Source: Deltaproteobacteria bacterium (GTDB taxonomy: Bacteria; Desulfobacterota; Desulfobulbia; Desulfobulbales; Desulfurivibrionaceae). Taken from it: a stretch of DNA of 51,634 nucleotides. How positions within the stretch are numbered: position 1 is the first letter of the stretch; each line of letters starts with the position of its first letter. Location of the stretch: contig JAJZRJ010000019.1 in assembly GCA_021802775.1 (NCBI GenBank), positions 1-51,634 on the forward strand, written 5' to 3'. Shown here one piece after another: positions 22,382-29,878 of the stretch. Made by a program: the position numbers and the translations under genes. The notes beneath the pieces are model-generated. The model did no database searches, was not told the DNA's origin, and worked only from the letters and a program-made list of their open reading frames with translations.

Positions 22382-23419
22382 CTAGCGGCCCTCGGGCGCC
22401 TTGGCCGCTTTAGCCCGCTGGTCGCGCAGGGCGGCCAGAGCGGTCTCGTAAATCTGCCGCGAATACGCGGTGCCGATGAGCGTTCTGACCACCGCCTCCC
22501 GGTGGCGCTGCACCTCCTGCTCCGCCTCCGGGGTGGGCGCGACCACGGTAAGATGGTGCTGCTCCTTCAAGACCTTGAGGGAGTCGGCGTTGCTCTGGCG
22601 GGTGTCGGCAATGAGCTTGGGGAAATGGCGGCGGGCCGCCTCGCGGATCAACGCCGCGTGGCCGGGCGGCAGCTTGGCGAAGCTGCGGCCATCGAAGACC
22701 AGGGCGCCGTAGGCATAGCCAAAGGGCAGGTCGGTAATGTAGCGAGTCTTGGTGAACCACTGAAGCACGATGGAACCATAAAAGCTGTTGAAAACCGTTT
22801 CCACCAACCCCGTCTGCAGACCGGCCAGCACGTCGGGGATCGAAAGCTGGATCGGCACCACCCCGACCTGGTTGAGAAAGGCCTGACTCAAGGGATCGCT
22901 CTGCGGGGACCAGCATTTGGTGTGCTTCAGTTCCGCCAACGTGGTGATCGGGGCAACGGACATGGGATAGATGAAGCCCACCTCGGTCATGGCCACCAGT
23001 TCAAGGTTTTTGACGCGGAATGCCTTTTGGAAGGAAGGGAAGAGCTTGGCGCTGGCCGCGTCCACCTCGTCGTAGGAACGGAAGAGGAAGGGGGTGCCCA
23101 TGACCCGGAAGTCCGGCACCACCTCGCCGATCCCGGTCATGGTGAAGCCGCCGGCCTGGAGTTGGCCGATCATCATCTTGCGGTACATGGCGCGATCGTC
23201 GCCCATGACCCCGCCGGGATAGATCTTGAAATCGATCTCGCCGCCCGACTTCTGGCGGACCTCATCGGCAAACTCGTCGAACCTTTTGGTCCAGACGCTG
23301 CCGTCCGGGGCCAAGGAAGCCACCTTGAAGAGATACTTGGGTGCAGCTGAGGCAGGTACCGCGCCCGCCAGAAGCAACAGGGAAATCGTGGCCGCTGCCA
23401 ATCGTCCAATCCGCACCAT
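22382..23419 (-). CDS. dctP: TRAP transporter solute-binding protein (DctP)
   Basis: A 345-residue periplasmic binding protein. Residues 1-25 are a signal peptide (hydrophobic core AAATISLLLLAGAVPASA). The mature part has KVASLAPDGSVWTKRFDEFADEVRQKSGGEIDFKIYPGGVMGDD, usual for DctP proteins, and a C-terminal helical extension rich in Q and R. The ligand is unknown; the preceding TatT gene suggests a hydrophobic or lipid-like ligand, as argued for TPAT systems. ATG 23419 has AGGAGG upstream, eight bases after the tatT stop. Confidence 0.92.
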   Translation of the reverse strand: MVRIGRLAAATISLLLLAGAVPASAAPKYLFKVASLAPDGSVWTKRFDEFADEVRQKSGGEIDFKIYPGGVMGDDRAMYRKMMIGQLQAGGFTMTGIGEVVPDFRVMGTPFLFRSYDEVDAASAKLFPSFQKAFRVKNLELVAMTEVGFIYPMSVAPITTLAELKHTKCWSPQSDPLSQAFLNQVGVVPIQLSIPDVLAGLQTGLVETVFNSFYGSIVLQWFTKTRYITDLPFGYAYGALVFDGRSFAKLPPGHAALIREAARRHFPKLIADTRQSNADSLKVLKEQHHLTVVAPTPEAEQEVQRHREAVVRTLIGTAYSRQIYETALAALRDQRAKAAKAPEGR

Positions 23420-23427
23420 AAATCCTC

Positions 23428-24321
23428 CTAAAAAATCCGTTCGATCTCGGCCAGCAGCCGCTGCGCCCTGCGCTTGGCCAGCGTATTGCTCAGGGTCAGT
23501 TCCGGCCTTTTCGTCAAAGGGTAGTCAATCACCTCGCGCAGCAGTTTCTCGTAAAGCTCACGATCAAAGGTCTGCCGCGCGTAGGTTTCAGCATAGGCAA
23601 CCTGGGTGAGCAGGAAATCCCGGCCACCCAAGGCCAGGCTCTGCTCGAAATGGTCGCGGCTCTTGACCGGATCGCCGCCCACCAGGAGAGGTCGCGCCCC
23701 GTAATAGGTGCCGAGGAAGGTGTGGGCCGCTCCATAGAAGAGGCTTGGTTCCAACACCACCACCCGCTGCATCAGCTGTTCAAGCCGGGGCAGTAAAGCC
23801 AGGGCGGCCGGCGAACCGGCTTGATACTTGACCCAGATGGCGAGGCCGTAGCCGCCCCAGAAGAGCTGCGCCGCGGAGTCCCGGTCCACCCCGGCCAAGG
23901 CCCTGGCAAAGGAATCTGCCGGGGCGGTCACGGCAAGATCAGGATCCAGGCCGGTCAGCAGGGCATTTCCGTAGGCCTTGGCCTTGTCGGCCAAGGTGGC
24001 GGCCCGCTCCGGCCGGCGGCATTCCTCCATGACCGCGGCATAGGCGCTGTAGCCTTGGGTAGCGGCCATGAGCAGCGCCCGGTTATCCGGTTCTTTGATC
24101 AGCAGGCTGTCGAGCAGGAGGAGATAGGCCGGGGCGCCGTCACAGACCAGATCGAGGTCGGTCTGGTACTGGAGATGGTCCATTGCCGGCGCCACGGCGG
24201 ATTGGACGAGGAGCGAGGTGCAGCCGGATTGGGCAAACACGAAGGCCAGACAGGCGGGAACCAGCAGGCAGCGGGCCCGCTGGCGTAACAACGACGGACA
24301 TCGTGGTCTTTGATGTGCCAT
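23428..24321 (-). CDS. TRAP transporter T-component lipoprotein (TatT-like)
   Basis: A protein of about 297 residues with a lipoprotein signal (hydrophobic VPACLAFVFA then QSGC, lipidated C34). A TPR-like all-helical domain follows, with SAVAPAMDHLQYQTDLDLVCDGAPAYLLLLDSLL and AHTFLGTYYGARPLLVGGDPVKSRDHFEQSL. This matches TatT, the periplasmic T-component found with some TRAP systems. The start is uncertain: ATG 24321 has no ribosome site and the frame is open to 24405. As the first gene of tatT-dctP-dctQ-dctM it would be anchored at a membrane and assist the binding protein. Confidence 0.85.
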   Translation of the reverse strand: MAHQRPRCPSLLRQRARCLLVPACLAFVFAQSGCTSLLVQSAVAPAMDHLQYQTDLDLVCDGAPAYLLLLDSLLIKEPDNRALLMAATQGYSAYAAVMEECRRPERAATLADKAKAYGNALLTGLDPDLAVTAPADSFARALAGVDRDSAAQLFWGGYGLAIWVKYQAGSPAALALLPRLEQLMQRVVVLEPSLFYGAAHTFLGTYYGARPLLVGGDPVKSRDHFEQSLALGGRDFLLTQVAYAETYARQTFDRELYEKLLREVIDYPLTKRPELTLSNTLAKRRAQRLLAEIERIF

Positions 24322-24402
24322 GGTACAACTATAGCACATCCTTTTGCCGCTTTTCCGCAGGGAAAAAGAGCGGCCGCGAAATTTCCACGGACCCTCTCCA
24401 AC

Positions 24403-24437
24403 CAAAAAAGCCCTGGCGCGCAGGCGCCGGGGCTTTG
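24403..24437 (-). terminator. Terminator of the FKBP gene
   Basis: AAAGCCC-T-GGCGC pairs with GCGCC-G-GGGCTTT around a short loop. The A6 tract at 24403-24408 reads as T6 on the minus strand. It isolates the FKBP gene from the TRAP operon. Confidence 0.85.
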
Positions 24438-24468
24438 GCTGAATACGGGAGGAGCGAGAACGGATTAG

Positions 24469-24897
24469 CTAGCCGATGGCCACCAGCTCGATGTCGAAAT
24501 TGAGGTCCTCACCAGCCAGCGGCGGGTTGGCGTCCAGGGTGATGGCGCTGTCGGTCACCTTGACCACCTTGACGACGACCACCTCGCCGTTCGGTCCGCC
24601 CATCTGGAGCTGCTGGTCCACCTGGGGGTCGAGGTCCGGCGGCACCTGGCTGCGGGGAATATCCATGACCAACTGATCGTTGCGGAGGCCATAAGCCTTG
24701 TCCACCGGGATGAGGATGCTCTTGGCCTCGCCCACCTGCATACCGTTTACCGCCTCATCGAAGCCGGCAATCACCTGGCCGTTGCCCAGGGTGAATTCCA
24801 GGGGCTCGCGCCCGGCGGAGGAATCGAACACCGTGCCGTTGGTCAGCTTGCCGGTGTAATGGATTTTGACGCGATCACCCTTCTTTGCCTGTGCCAT
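24469..24897 (-). CDS. FKBP-type peptidyl-prolyl isomerase, SlyD/FkpB-like
   Basis: A 142-residue cytoplasmic prolyl isomerase of the SlyD type. The FKBP part (VKIHYTGKLTNGTVFDSSAGREPLEFTLGNGQVIAGFDEAVNGMQVGE) is interrupted by an IF-like chaperone insert (about 70-120) before the return strand LTLDANPPLAGEDLNFDIELV. It lacks the histidine-rich metal tail of E. coli SlyD. ATG 24897 has AAGGAG six bases upstream; upstream in-frame codons are not protein-like. Confidence 0.92.
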   Translation of the reverse strand: MAQAKKGDRVKIHYTGKLTNGTVFDSSAGREPLEFTLGNGQVIAGFDEAVNGMQVGEAKSILIPVDKAYGLRNDQLVMDIPRSQVPPDLDPQVDQQLQMGGPNGEVVVVKVVKVTDSAITLDANPPLAGEDLNFDIELVAIG

Positions 24898-25106
24898 AAC
24901 CACTCCTTGCTTGGGGTCAAAAGCGCTCCTTCCCGCTGCGGGACGAAAGTGAACTGCCTCCATACCATACTTTTCCCGAGATTGATACTTGAATCGCCGC
25001 GCCAGAGGTTTTATGGTGAGCACACTCGAAACCCCTCCCCCATCAATCCCGATGGGCCGGCACCGCGAATCGCGCCGGGCCATCACCAGCGCCCAACGGA
25101 ATCCCC

Positions 25107-25343
25107 ATGTTTGAATGGCTGCTCACCGCACTCAGCATCATCGGCACCCTGTACAACCTCCAGAAACGCGCTGCCGGCTGGATCATCTGGACCATCTCCA
25201 ACGCCGGCTGGATCATGAGCTTCACCATGAAAGGGCTGCCCGCCGAAGCGACCCTCTTCTCGGTCTACCTGGTGCTCTCGGTCTATGGCATCTTCAAATG
25301 GCGGCAACCCCGCAGCCAGAAAAAGACGGCGGGAGCGGCTTGA
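25107..25343 (+). CDS. Small membrane protein, PnuC-like fragment fold
   Basis: A 78-residue protein with about three hydrophobic spans: LLTALSIIGTLYNL, WIIWTISNAGWIMSFTM and LFSVYLVLSVYGIFKWR. The tail is basic (RQPRSQKK). The pattern of tryptophan-rich short helices resembles one half of a PnuC-type nicotinamide riboside transporter, and such short proteins are often so labelled, but the substrate role is unproven. GGAA lies six bases before ATG 25107. Confidence 0.65.
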   Translation: MFEWLLTALSIIGTLYNLQKRAAGWIIWTISNAGWIMSFTMKGLPAEATLFSVYLVLSVYGIFKWRQPRSQKKTAGAA

Positions 25344-25420
25344 CATCCGCCACCTTCCGGCGGTAAATTTATACATTGCACACGGTTGCATACCATACCC
25401 CAGTAAATACGAGGCCTCGC

Positions 25421-25723
25421 ATGAAACTCAAGACCCTGATTACCGCCCTTTCCCTTTTCGCCTTCACCGCCTGCGCCCAGGTGGGCAAACCCTTCCCCGA
25501 GCAGAACGTGCTGGCGATCAAGAAAGGGGTCACCACCAAGGAGGAGGTACGCCGCCTCTTTGGCGATCCCTGGCGCACCGGCTACGAAGATGGCCAGCAG
25601 ACCTGGACCTACGGCAATTACCGCTACACGGTGCTCGGCCAGAAGGATAACTCCGACCTGGTGATCCGCTTCAACGAGAAAGATGTGGTTTCTTCATACT
25701 CCTACAGCGCCACAAAAAACTAG
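25421..25723 (+). CDS. SmpA/OmlA (BamE-like) lipoprotein
   Basis: A 100-residue lipoprotein with a signal peptide MKLKTLITALSLFAFTAC (lipidated C18). A short SmpA/OmlA-type domain follows, NVLAIKKGVTTKEEVRRLFGDPWRTGYEDGQQTWTYG, the same two-helix, three-strand motif as BamE. The aspartate-free +2 position (alanine) fits outer-membrane sorting by E. coli rules. It is not necessarily BamE: such domains occur in several envelope lipoproteins. Confidence 0.82.
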   Translation: MKLKTLITALSLFAFTACAQVGKPFPEQNVLAIKKGVTTKEEVRRLFGDPWRTGYEDGQQTWTYGNYRYTVLGQKDNSDLVIRFNEKDVVSSYSYSATKN

Positions 25724-25788
25724 CCGGGAACCGGCAGTGGCCTGCCGCAGGGGTTGTGCGCAACCATACCGACACGCGGGAGGGAACG

Positions 25789-26109
25789 ATGAGCACCGAG
25801 AAACTGCCTCCGAGCTATCAGCATCTCCAGGCGCGGTACCCCGACTATCTCACGGCCGTCGAAAGGCTGGGCACCACGGCGCGGGAGGCCGGACCGCTCG
25901 ACGAAAAGACAAGCCACCTCATTCAGCTCGCGGCGGCAGCGGCCATCCGCTCGGAAGGCGCGGTGCACAGTCATGTGCGGCGGGCCCTGGCCGCCGGCGC
26001 CACCCCGGATGAAATCCGCCACAGCCTCATGCTGCTCACCAGCACCATCGGCTTTCCCACGGTGACGGCGGCCTTGAGCTGGGCCGACGATATCCTGAAG
26101 CAAGGGTAA
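25789..26109 (+). CDS. Carboxymuconolactone decarboxylase-family protein without CxxC
   Basis: A 106-residue AhpD/CMD-fold protein: LDEKTSHLIQLAAAAAIRSEGAVHSHVRRALAAGATPDEIRHSLMLLTSTIGFPTVTAAL. In peroxidase-type members the helix carries CxxC-x3-H; here the positions read EGAVHSHVRRA, so both cysteines are absent and only the histidine remains. A peroxidase role is therefore unlikely; it may be a decarboxylase-like or orphan member. The ATG has GGGAGGG nearby upstream. Confidence 0.82.
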   Translation: MSTEKLPPSYQHLQARYPDYLTAVERLGTTAREAGPLDEKTSHLIQLAAAAAIRSEGAVHSHVRRALAAGATPDEIRHSLMLLTSTIGFPTVTAALSWADDILKQG

Positions 26110-26112
26110 TAG

Positions 26113-26135
26113 GGCGCGGCGAGGTCTGCCGCGCC
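26113..26135. terminator. GC-rich hairpin between convergent genes
   Basis: GGCGCGGC and GCCGCGCC form a perfect 8-bp stem with a 7-base loop between the CMD gene and metF. There is no T tract, so intrinsic termination is uncertain. Confidence 0.5.
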
Positions 26136-26142
26136 GTCCGGA

Positions 26143-27033
26143 TCAGGCCGAGAGCTGGACCGAATCCTCGACGCCGAGGGCCTCGTAGATCTTGAGCGTG
26201 GCCCTGGAGTTGTTGAGGGTATAGAAGTGGATGCCGCGCGCCTCGTTGTCGATCAGGTCGCGCACCTGCTCGGTGGCCCAGTGAACCCCCACCCTTTCCA
26301 CATACTCGTCGTTTGCCGCCCGATCCACCGCCCGCAGCAGCCGAGCCGGGAAACGGGCGCCAGCAGCCAGCTCCGCCATGCGCGCCAAACCGTGCCGGCT
26401 GGCGATGGGCATGATGCCGGCGATAATCGGCACCCGGATGCCGGCGTGCTCGCACCGTTCGCGGAAATCGTAGAAATCGCGGTTGTCGAAGAAAAGCTGG
26501 GTCACGATGTAATCAGCCCCGGCATCGACCTTGGCCTTGAGGTAATCGATCTCCTTCAGGCGGTTCGGGGTCTGCGGGTGGCCTTCCGGGAAACCGGCCA
26601 CGCTCACGCACATCCGCGGGAAATGCTGTTTGATAAAGGCCACCAGGTCGGCGGCGTAGGCAAAACCGCCCGGCGGCTCAACCCATTCCTTCCGTCCTTT
26701 GGGCGGATCGCCGCGCAGGGCGAGGATATTCTCGATGCCGTTTTCGGCGTAGCGGGCCAGGATGTCGTGCATCTCGCTCTTGGTGGAGCCGACGCAGGTG
26801 AGATGCGAAACCACGGTGAGGTCGGTCTCCTGCTTGATCCGCATCAACAGTTGATGGGTGCGGTCGCGGGTGGAACCGCCGGCACCGTAGGTAACGCTGA
26901 CAAAGGCAGGCTTCAGGGGCCTAAGCTCGCTGATGGATTGAAAAAGCCGCTCCCAGCCTTCGTCGTCCTTGGGCGGGAAGAATTCGAAGCTGAACGAAAT
27001 GCGGTTGTTCGCCAAAATGTCACGGACCAGCAT
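26143..27033 (-). CDS. metF: Methylenetetrahydrofolate reductase
   Basis: A 296-residue FAD-dependent TIM barrel that reduces 5,10-methylene-THF to 5-methyl-THF, for methionine synthesis or the reductive acetyl-CoA route. Motifs are FSFEFFPPKDDEGWERLF, FVSVTYGAGGSTRDRTHQ, HLTCVGSTKSEM, ILALRGDPPKG and GADYIVTQLFFDN. The length is that of the short MetF form. It stands alone, with no corrinoid or MetV gene next to it, so the physiological route is open. Confidence 0.95.
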   Translation of the reverse strand: MLVRDILANNRISFSFEFFPPKDDEGWERLFQSISELRPLKPAFVSVTYGAGGSTRDRTHQLLMRIKQETDLTVVSHLTCVGSTKSEMHDILARYAENGIENILALRGDPPKGRKEWVEPPGGFAYAADLVAFIKQHFPRMCVSVAGFPEGHPQTPNRLKEIDYLKAKVDAGADYIVTQLFFDNRDFYDFRERCEHAGIRVPIIAGIMPIASRHGLARMAELAAGARFPARLLRAVDRAANDEYVERVGVHWATEQVRDLIDNEARGIHFYTLNNSRATLKIYEALGVEDSVQLSA

Positions 27034-27361
27034 GTAACCCCTTCCTTTTGTCGCTCATTACGCCGCGGACACGCCACCTAAAACGCATGTAGCCTATCAT
27101 AATACCAAACAGAAGGGAGAATTACCGCAAAAAACAACCGGCCGCGCAGGGATACAACGATGGCAAACGCGATCACGCCTGAACCACAAGCAACGCCAAA
27201 TTCATGCAAAGAAACGATACCGACAGAATGCGCGCACCTGTCAATGGTAGGTACTTTTTCTTGTCCATACCGCGATTGTTATTTTGCTTGTGTTTTGGGT
27301 TTGCATGAGAAGATAATATAAGGTGTAATCAAAAAAACAAAAAACTAAGGAGGAGAATGTT
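27034..27361. other. 328-bp intergenic region, divergent promoters
   Basis: AT-rich DNA between metF and the VWA-OmpA gene. It holds the plus-strand promoter candidate at 27288-27317 and a strong Shine-Dalgarno sequence (AAGGAGGAG) before 27362. No SAM or other riboswitch pattern upstream of metF was recognised, and no ORF is convincing. Confidence 0.6.
27288..27317 (+). promoter_or_regulatory. Promoter candidate for the VWA-OmpA gene
   Basis: TTGTGT (27288-27293) and GATAAT (27312-27317) lie 18 bases apart, 45 bases before the start codon. Confidence 0.4.
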
Positions 27362-28429
27362 ATGCGACAATGGAAAACCTTGTTGTGCCTCATGTGTGTC
27401 GGCCTCCTCGCAGCCTGCGGAACGAAACAGGCGAATCTGCCTCACGATGCCGGGAATCTTTCCGCCAAGCTCCGACAGGGCTACGTCCAGAAGGTGGATA
27501 CTGCCGTCTTTATACTGGATGCCTCTTCGACCATGTTCGACGGCTACCAGGGGGTACAAAAATTCAGCACCGCGCAGAATCTGCTTCTGCGCATGAACAG
27601 CGCCATCGCCGGCCTGAAACTGGATACCGGCCTGCACGTGTTCGGCCCGGTCATGGGGCCGAATCAGCAGGACAGCAAGCTGGTCCATGGCATAAAACCA
27701 CATAATGCCGCAGAGTTTGCCGCGGCAGCCAAAGCTGTCCGGATCGGCGGCCTCACGCCCCTGGCCAAGCCCCTCACCGAAAGCATCAAGAACTTGCAGA
27801 ACAGCAAGGGCCGCATTGCCGTGATTTTACTCAGTGACGGCATGGACACCAGCTCAATCGATCCCGTCAAGGCCGCGGCAGAACTGAAAAAGGCCTACGG
27901 CGACAGGATCTGCATCTACACCGTGCTGATCGGCAACGACCCGAAGGGTAAGGCAACCATGGAAGGCATCGCCAAGGCGAGTGGCTGCGGCTTTGCCACC
28001 ACCGCCGACGCCCTGGCTTCCGGCAGCGAACTGGCCGGCTTCCTGGAAAAAGTCTTCCTGGAAAAAGCGGTTGCCAAAGCTCCGGTGCCTGGGCGCATCG
28101 TCCTGCGCGGCATCAACTTTGATTTCGACAAGGCGGTCATCAAGCCGGAATTTGTCCCGGTGCTGGATGTGGCGGTGAGCGTTCTGAAGGAGCACCCCGA
28201 TCTCAAGGTCGTGGTCGAAGGCCACACCTGTAATATTGGCACCGATGAGTACAACCAGAAGCTCTCCGAGCGCCGGGCCCAAGCGGTCTACAATTACCTC
28301 GTGAAAAACGGCGTAAATGAGGCTAAACTCAGCAGTGTTGGCCGTGGCGAAACCCAACCCATAGCGGACAACGCAACGGAAAGCGGCCGGGAACTCAACC
28401 GAAGGGTCGAGTTCAAGGTCATGGAATAA
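27362..28429 (+). CDS. VWA-OmpA fusion lipoprotein
   Basis: A 355-residue outer-membrane-directed protein. The signal peptide ends in LLAAC (lipidated C19). A von Willebrand A domain follows (about 43-225) with a MIDAS-like DASST at 53-57 and ILLSDGMDTSS later. Residues about 240-355 are an OmpA C-terminal domain that binds peptidoglycan (INFDFDKAVIKPEFVPVLD, VVVEGHTCNIGTDEYNQKLSERRAQAV, NRRVEF). It would tie the outer membrane to the cell wall while the VWA domain binds a periplasmic partner. ATG 27362 has AAGGAGGAG upstream. It is followed by an exported protein gene 51 bases on. Confidence 0.92.
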   Translation: MRQWKTLLCLMCVGLLAACGTKQANLPHDAGNLSAKLRQGYVQKVDTAVFILDASSTMFDGYQGVQKFSTAQNLLLRMNSAIAGLKLDTGLHVFGPVMGPNQQDSKLVHGIKPHNAAEFAAAAKAVRIGGLTPLAKPLTESIKNLQNSKGRIAVILLSDGMDTSSIDPVKAAAELKKAYGDRICIYTVLIGNDPKGKATMEGIAKASGCGFATTADALASGSELAGFLEKVFLEKAVAKAPVPGRIVLRGINFDFDKAVIKPEFVPVLDVAVSVLKEHPDLKVVVEGHTCNIGTDEYNQKLSERRAQAVYNYLVKNGVNEAKLSSVGRGETQPIADNATESGRELNRRVEFKVME

Positions 28430-28480
28430 CCAGGACGATCACGGGGGGCGCGCCTGCCGGCGGCCCCCAAGGAAACACGC

Positions 28481-28936
28481 ATGAAAGGGTTCCGCTTTAT
28501 TCGCTTAGGAAGACGCCGGTTGGGGTTGGCTCTTTTTTTTACGGCCCTGCTGTGGTCGCCGATCCTGTCCGGCCGGACGCTGGCAGGAGAAGAGGTACCC
28601 CCTGCCATTCTAAGCAGTTTCGAGAGCTTTAGCAAAAGCTGGATGGCCCGCCTGGAACAGGTCAGCCGGCAGAACAGCCGGGCCCTGAAGCCGGAGCCGG
28701 CCGCCGATGGCCGCGTGATCGGTCGCTATATCTGTTATGGAGTTGACTGTATCCGGGAAGTCCGCGGTACCGATTCCAAGGCGACGCCCTATGTGGGGAT
28801 TATTCGCTATCCCCAGACGGTCATGGAGAAAGAAGGAGACACCCCGCAAAAAATGCGGGCGCACCCAGGGGTGCCGACCAGCGAAATCCAGGTCACGGAA
28901 ATTTTCCGATATACCAACGGCCGCTGGGTCTATTGA
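28481..28936 (+). CDS. Exported protein, unknown
   Basis: A 151-residue protein with a long basic N-terminus (MKGFRFIRLGRRRLG), a hydrophobic core (LALFFTALLWSPILSG) and likely cleavage after TLAG. The mature part has one cysteine pair (YICYGVDCIREV) that could form a disulfide, then a conserved-looking QVTEIFRYTNGRWVY end resembling small secreted SH3-like or YARHG-like tails. No family is recognised. It is probably co-transcribed with the VWA-OmpA gene. Confidence 0.7.
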   Translation: MKGFRFIRLGRRRLGLALFFTALLWSPILSGRTLAGEEVPPAILSSFESFSKSWMARLEQVSRQNSRALKPEPAADGRVIGRYICYGVDCIREVRGTDSKATPYVGIIRYPQTVMEKEGDTPQKMRAHPGVPTSEIQVTEIFRYTNGRWVY

Positions 28937-28969
28937 TCCTTCGCGTCGTCTCCCTGATACCTCCCTCGA

Positions 28970-29012
28970 CAACTCGCCGGTTCACCGAAAATTTCGGCAG
29001 ACCGGCGAGTTG
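28970..29012. terminator. Terminator between convergent genes
   Basis: CAACTCGCCGGT (28970-28981) pairs perfectly with ACCGGCGAGTTG (29001-29012), and the loop holds a smaller CCGAAA/TTTCGG stem. T-rich sequence follows on the plus strand. It probably ends the exported-protein transcript. Confidence 0.75.
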
Positions 29013-29035
29013 CATTCTTTCTTCGCAACATCAGG

Positions 29036-29605
29036 TTACAGCAGCCGATAGGGATAAGCGCGCTTGGTCCACTCGCTGTTCGGGAACTTGGCAGCGAGCT
29101 GCTCGTAGGCGGCCTTCAACGGTTTGGCATCATGGGTGCTTTTATACCGGCAGACGCCGGTGAGGAACATTGCCTCCGGCGTACTGTCGCTGGTGGCATA
29201 CTGCTGCACCACCTGGTCAAGGCACTTGAGCGCCGGGGTAAAGCAGTCGTTGTCAAAGTGGTATTTCGCCTCACCGAGCAGCAGTGAGGGGATCAATTCA
29301 TCCGGCGCGAGGAAACCCACGGTGCGGTGGTGCTCCTTGCCGTCAGGGGCCAGGGTCACCATGGTTGGCGTCCATTTGACGTTGAAGTCGGCGGCATAGG
29401 GCTGGGCGTCGAACTTGAGGCGCAGGGGGATAAAATGCGCGGTGATGAAGTCGATAACCTTTTGTTCGGGATACGTAACTGTATCCATCTGTTGGCAGCC
29501 AATTCAGCCGGGGTTGAAGAAATCGAGCAGGATCGGCCTGCCTTCCTTTCTCGCCAGGCCCAGGGCCTCGTCCATACTGGTGAGCCATTGAATCGTCGCG
29601 GTCAT
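29036..29605 (-). CDS. Thioredoxin-fold selenoprotein (UxxC active site)
   Basis: The minus-strand frame from ATG 29605 to the stop at 29036 holds one in-frame TGA at 29506-29504. Reading it as selenocysteine gives 189 residues with LLDFFNPG-U34-IGCQQMD, a thioredoxin active site with U in place of the first cysteine of CxxC. The cis-proline loop follows (KWTPTMVTLAPDG) and then a helical C-terminal part with TPR-like character. Residues before and after the TGA form one continuous fold. A stem-loop with GU in its apical loop lies 17 bases after the TGA (29469-29486), as in bacterial SECIS elements. The ribosome site is GAGGAGG, eight bases before ATG 29605. No signal peptide is seen. A standard call would begin at 29488 and miss the active site. 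Confidence 0.88.
29469..29486 (-). promoter_or_regulatory. Bacterial SECIS candidate
   Basis: On the minus strand GGATAC-AGTTAC-GTATCC forms a perfect 6-bp stem with a 6-base loop containing GU. The G of that GU is 25 bases from the TGA, within the range of known SelB-binding hairpins. Confidence 0.75.
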
Positions 29606-29878
29606 GGTCATCCCCTCCTCAATCAAGTATTGATTTCAGGCACTCCCTTCTGCACCATTATATCACAGAGGAGGCAGCGACAGGGACCGCCCTCGCGGCC
29701 GCGCCGCCATACCCCTCTGGACTGCCTGAACCAGACGACTCTTTGCTTGACAAACCAAAGGGTGCCATTGTAATTCAAGCTCTGCATCAGCGTATTGAAG
29801 GTTGCCCGCCAAGGCGGCAACAACTCCGATCATGCACCTTCCCCGGGCCATGCCCGGTCTGTCTCTGTAGAGGTTTTC

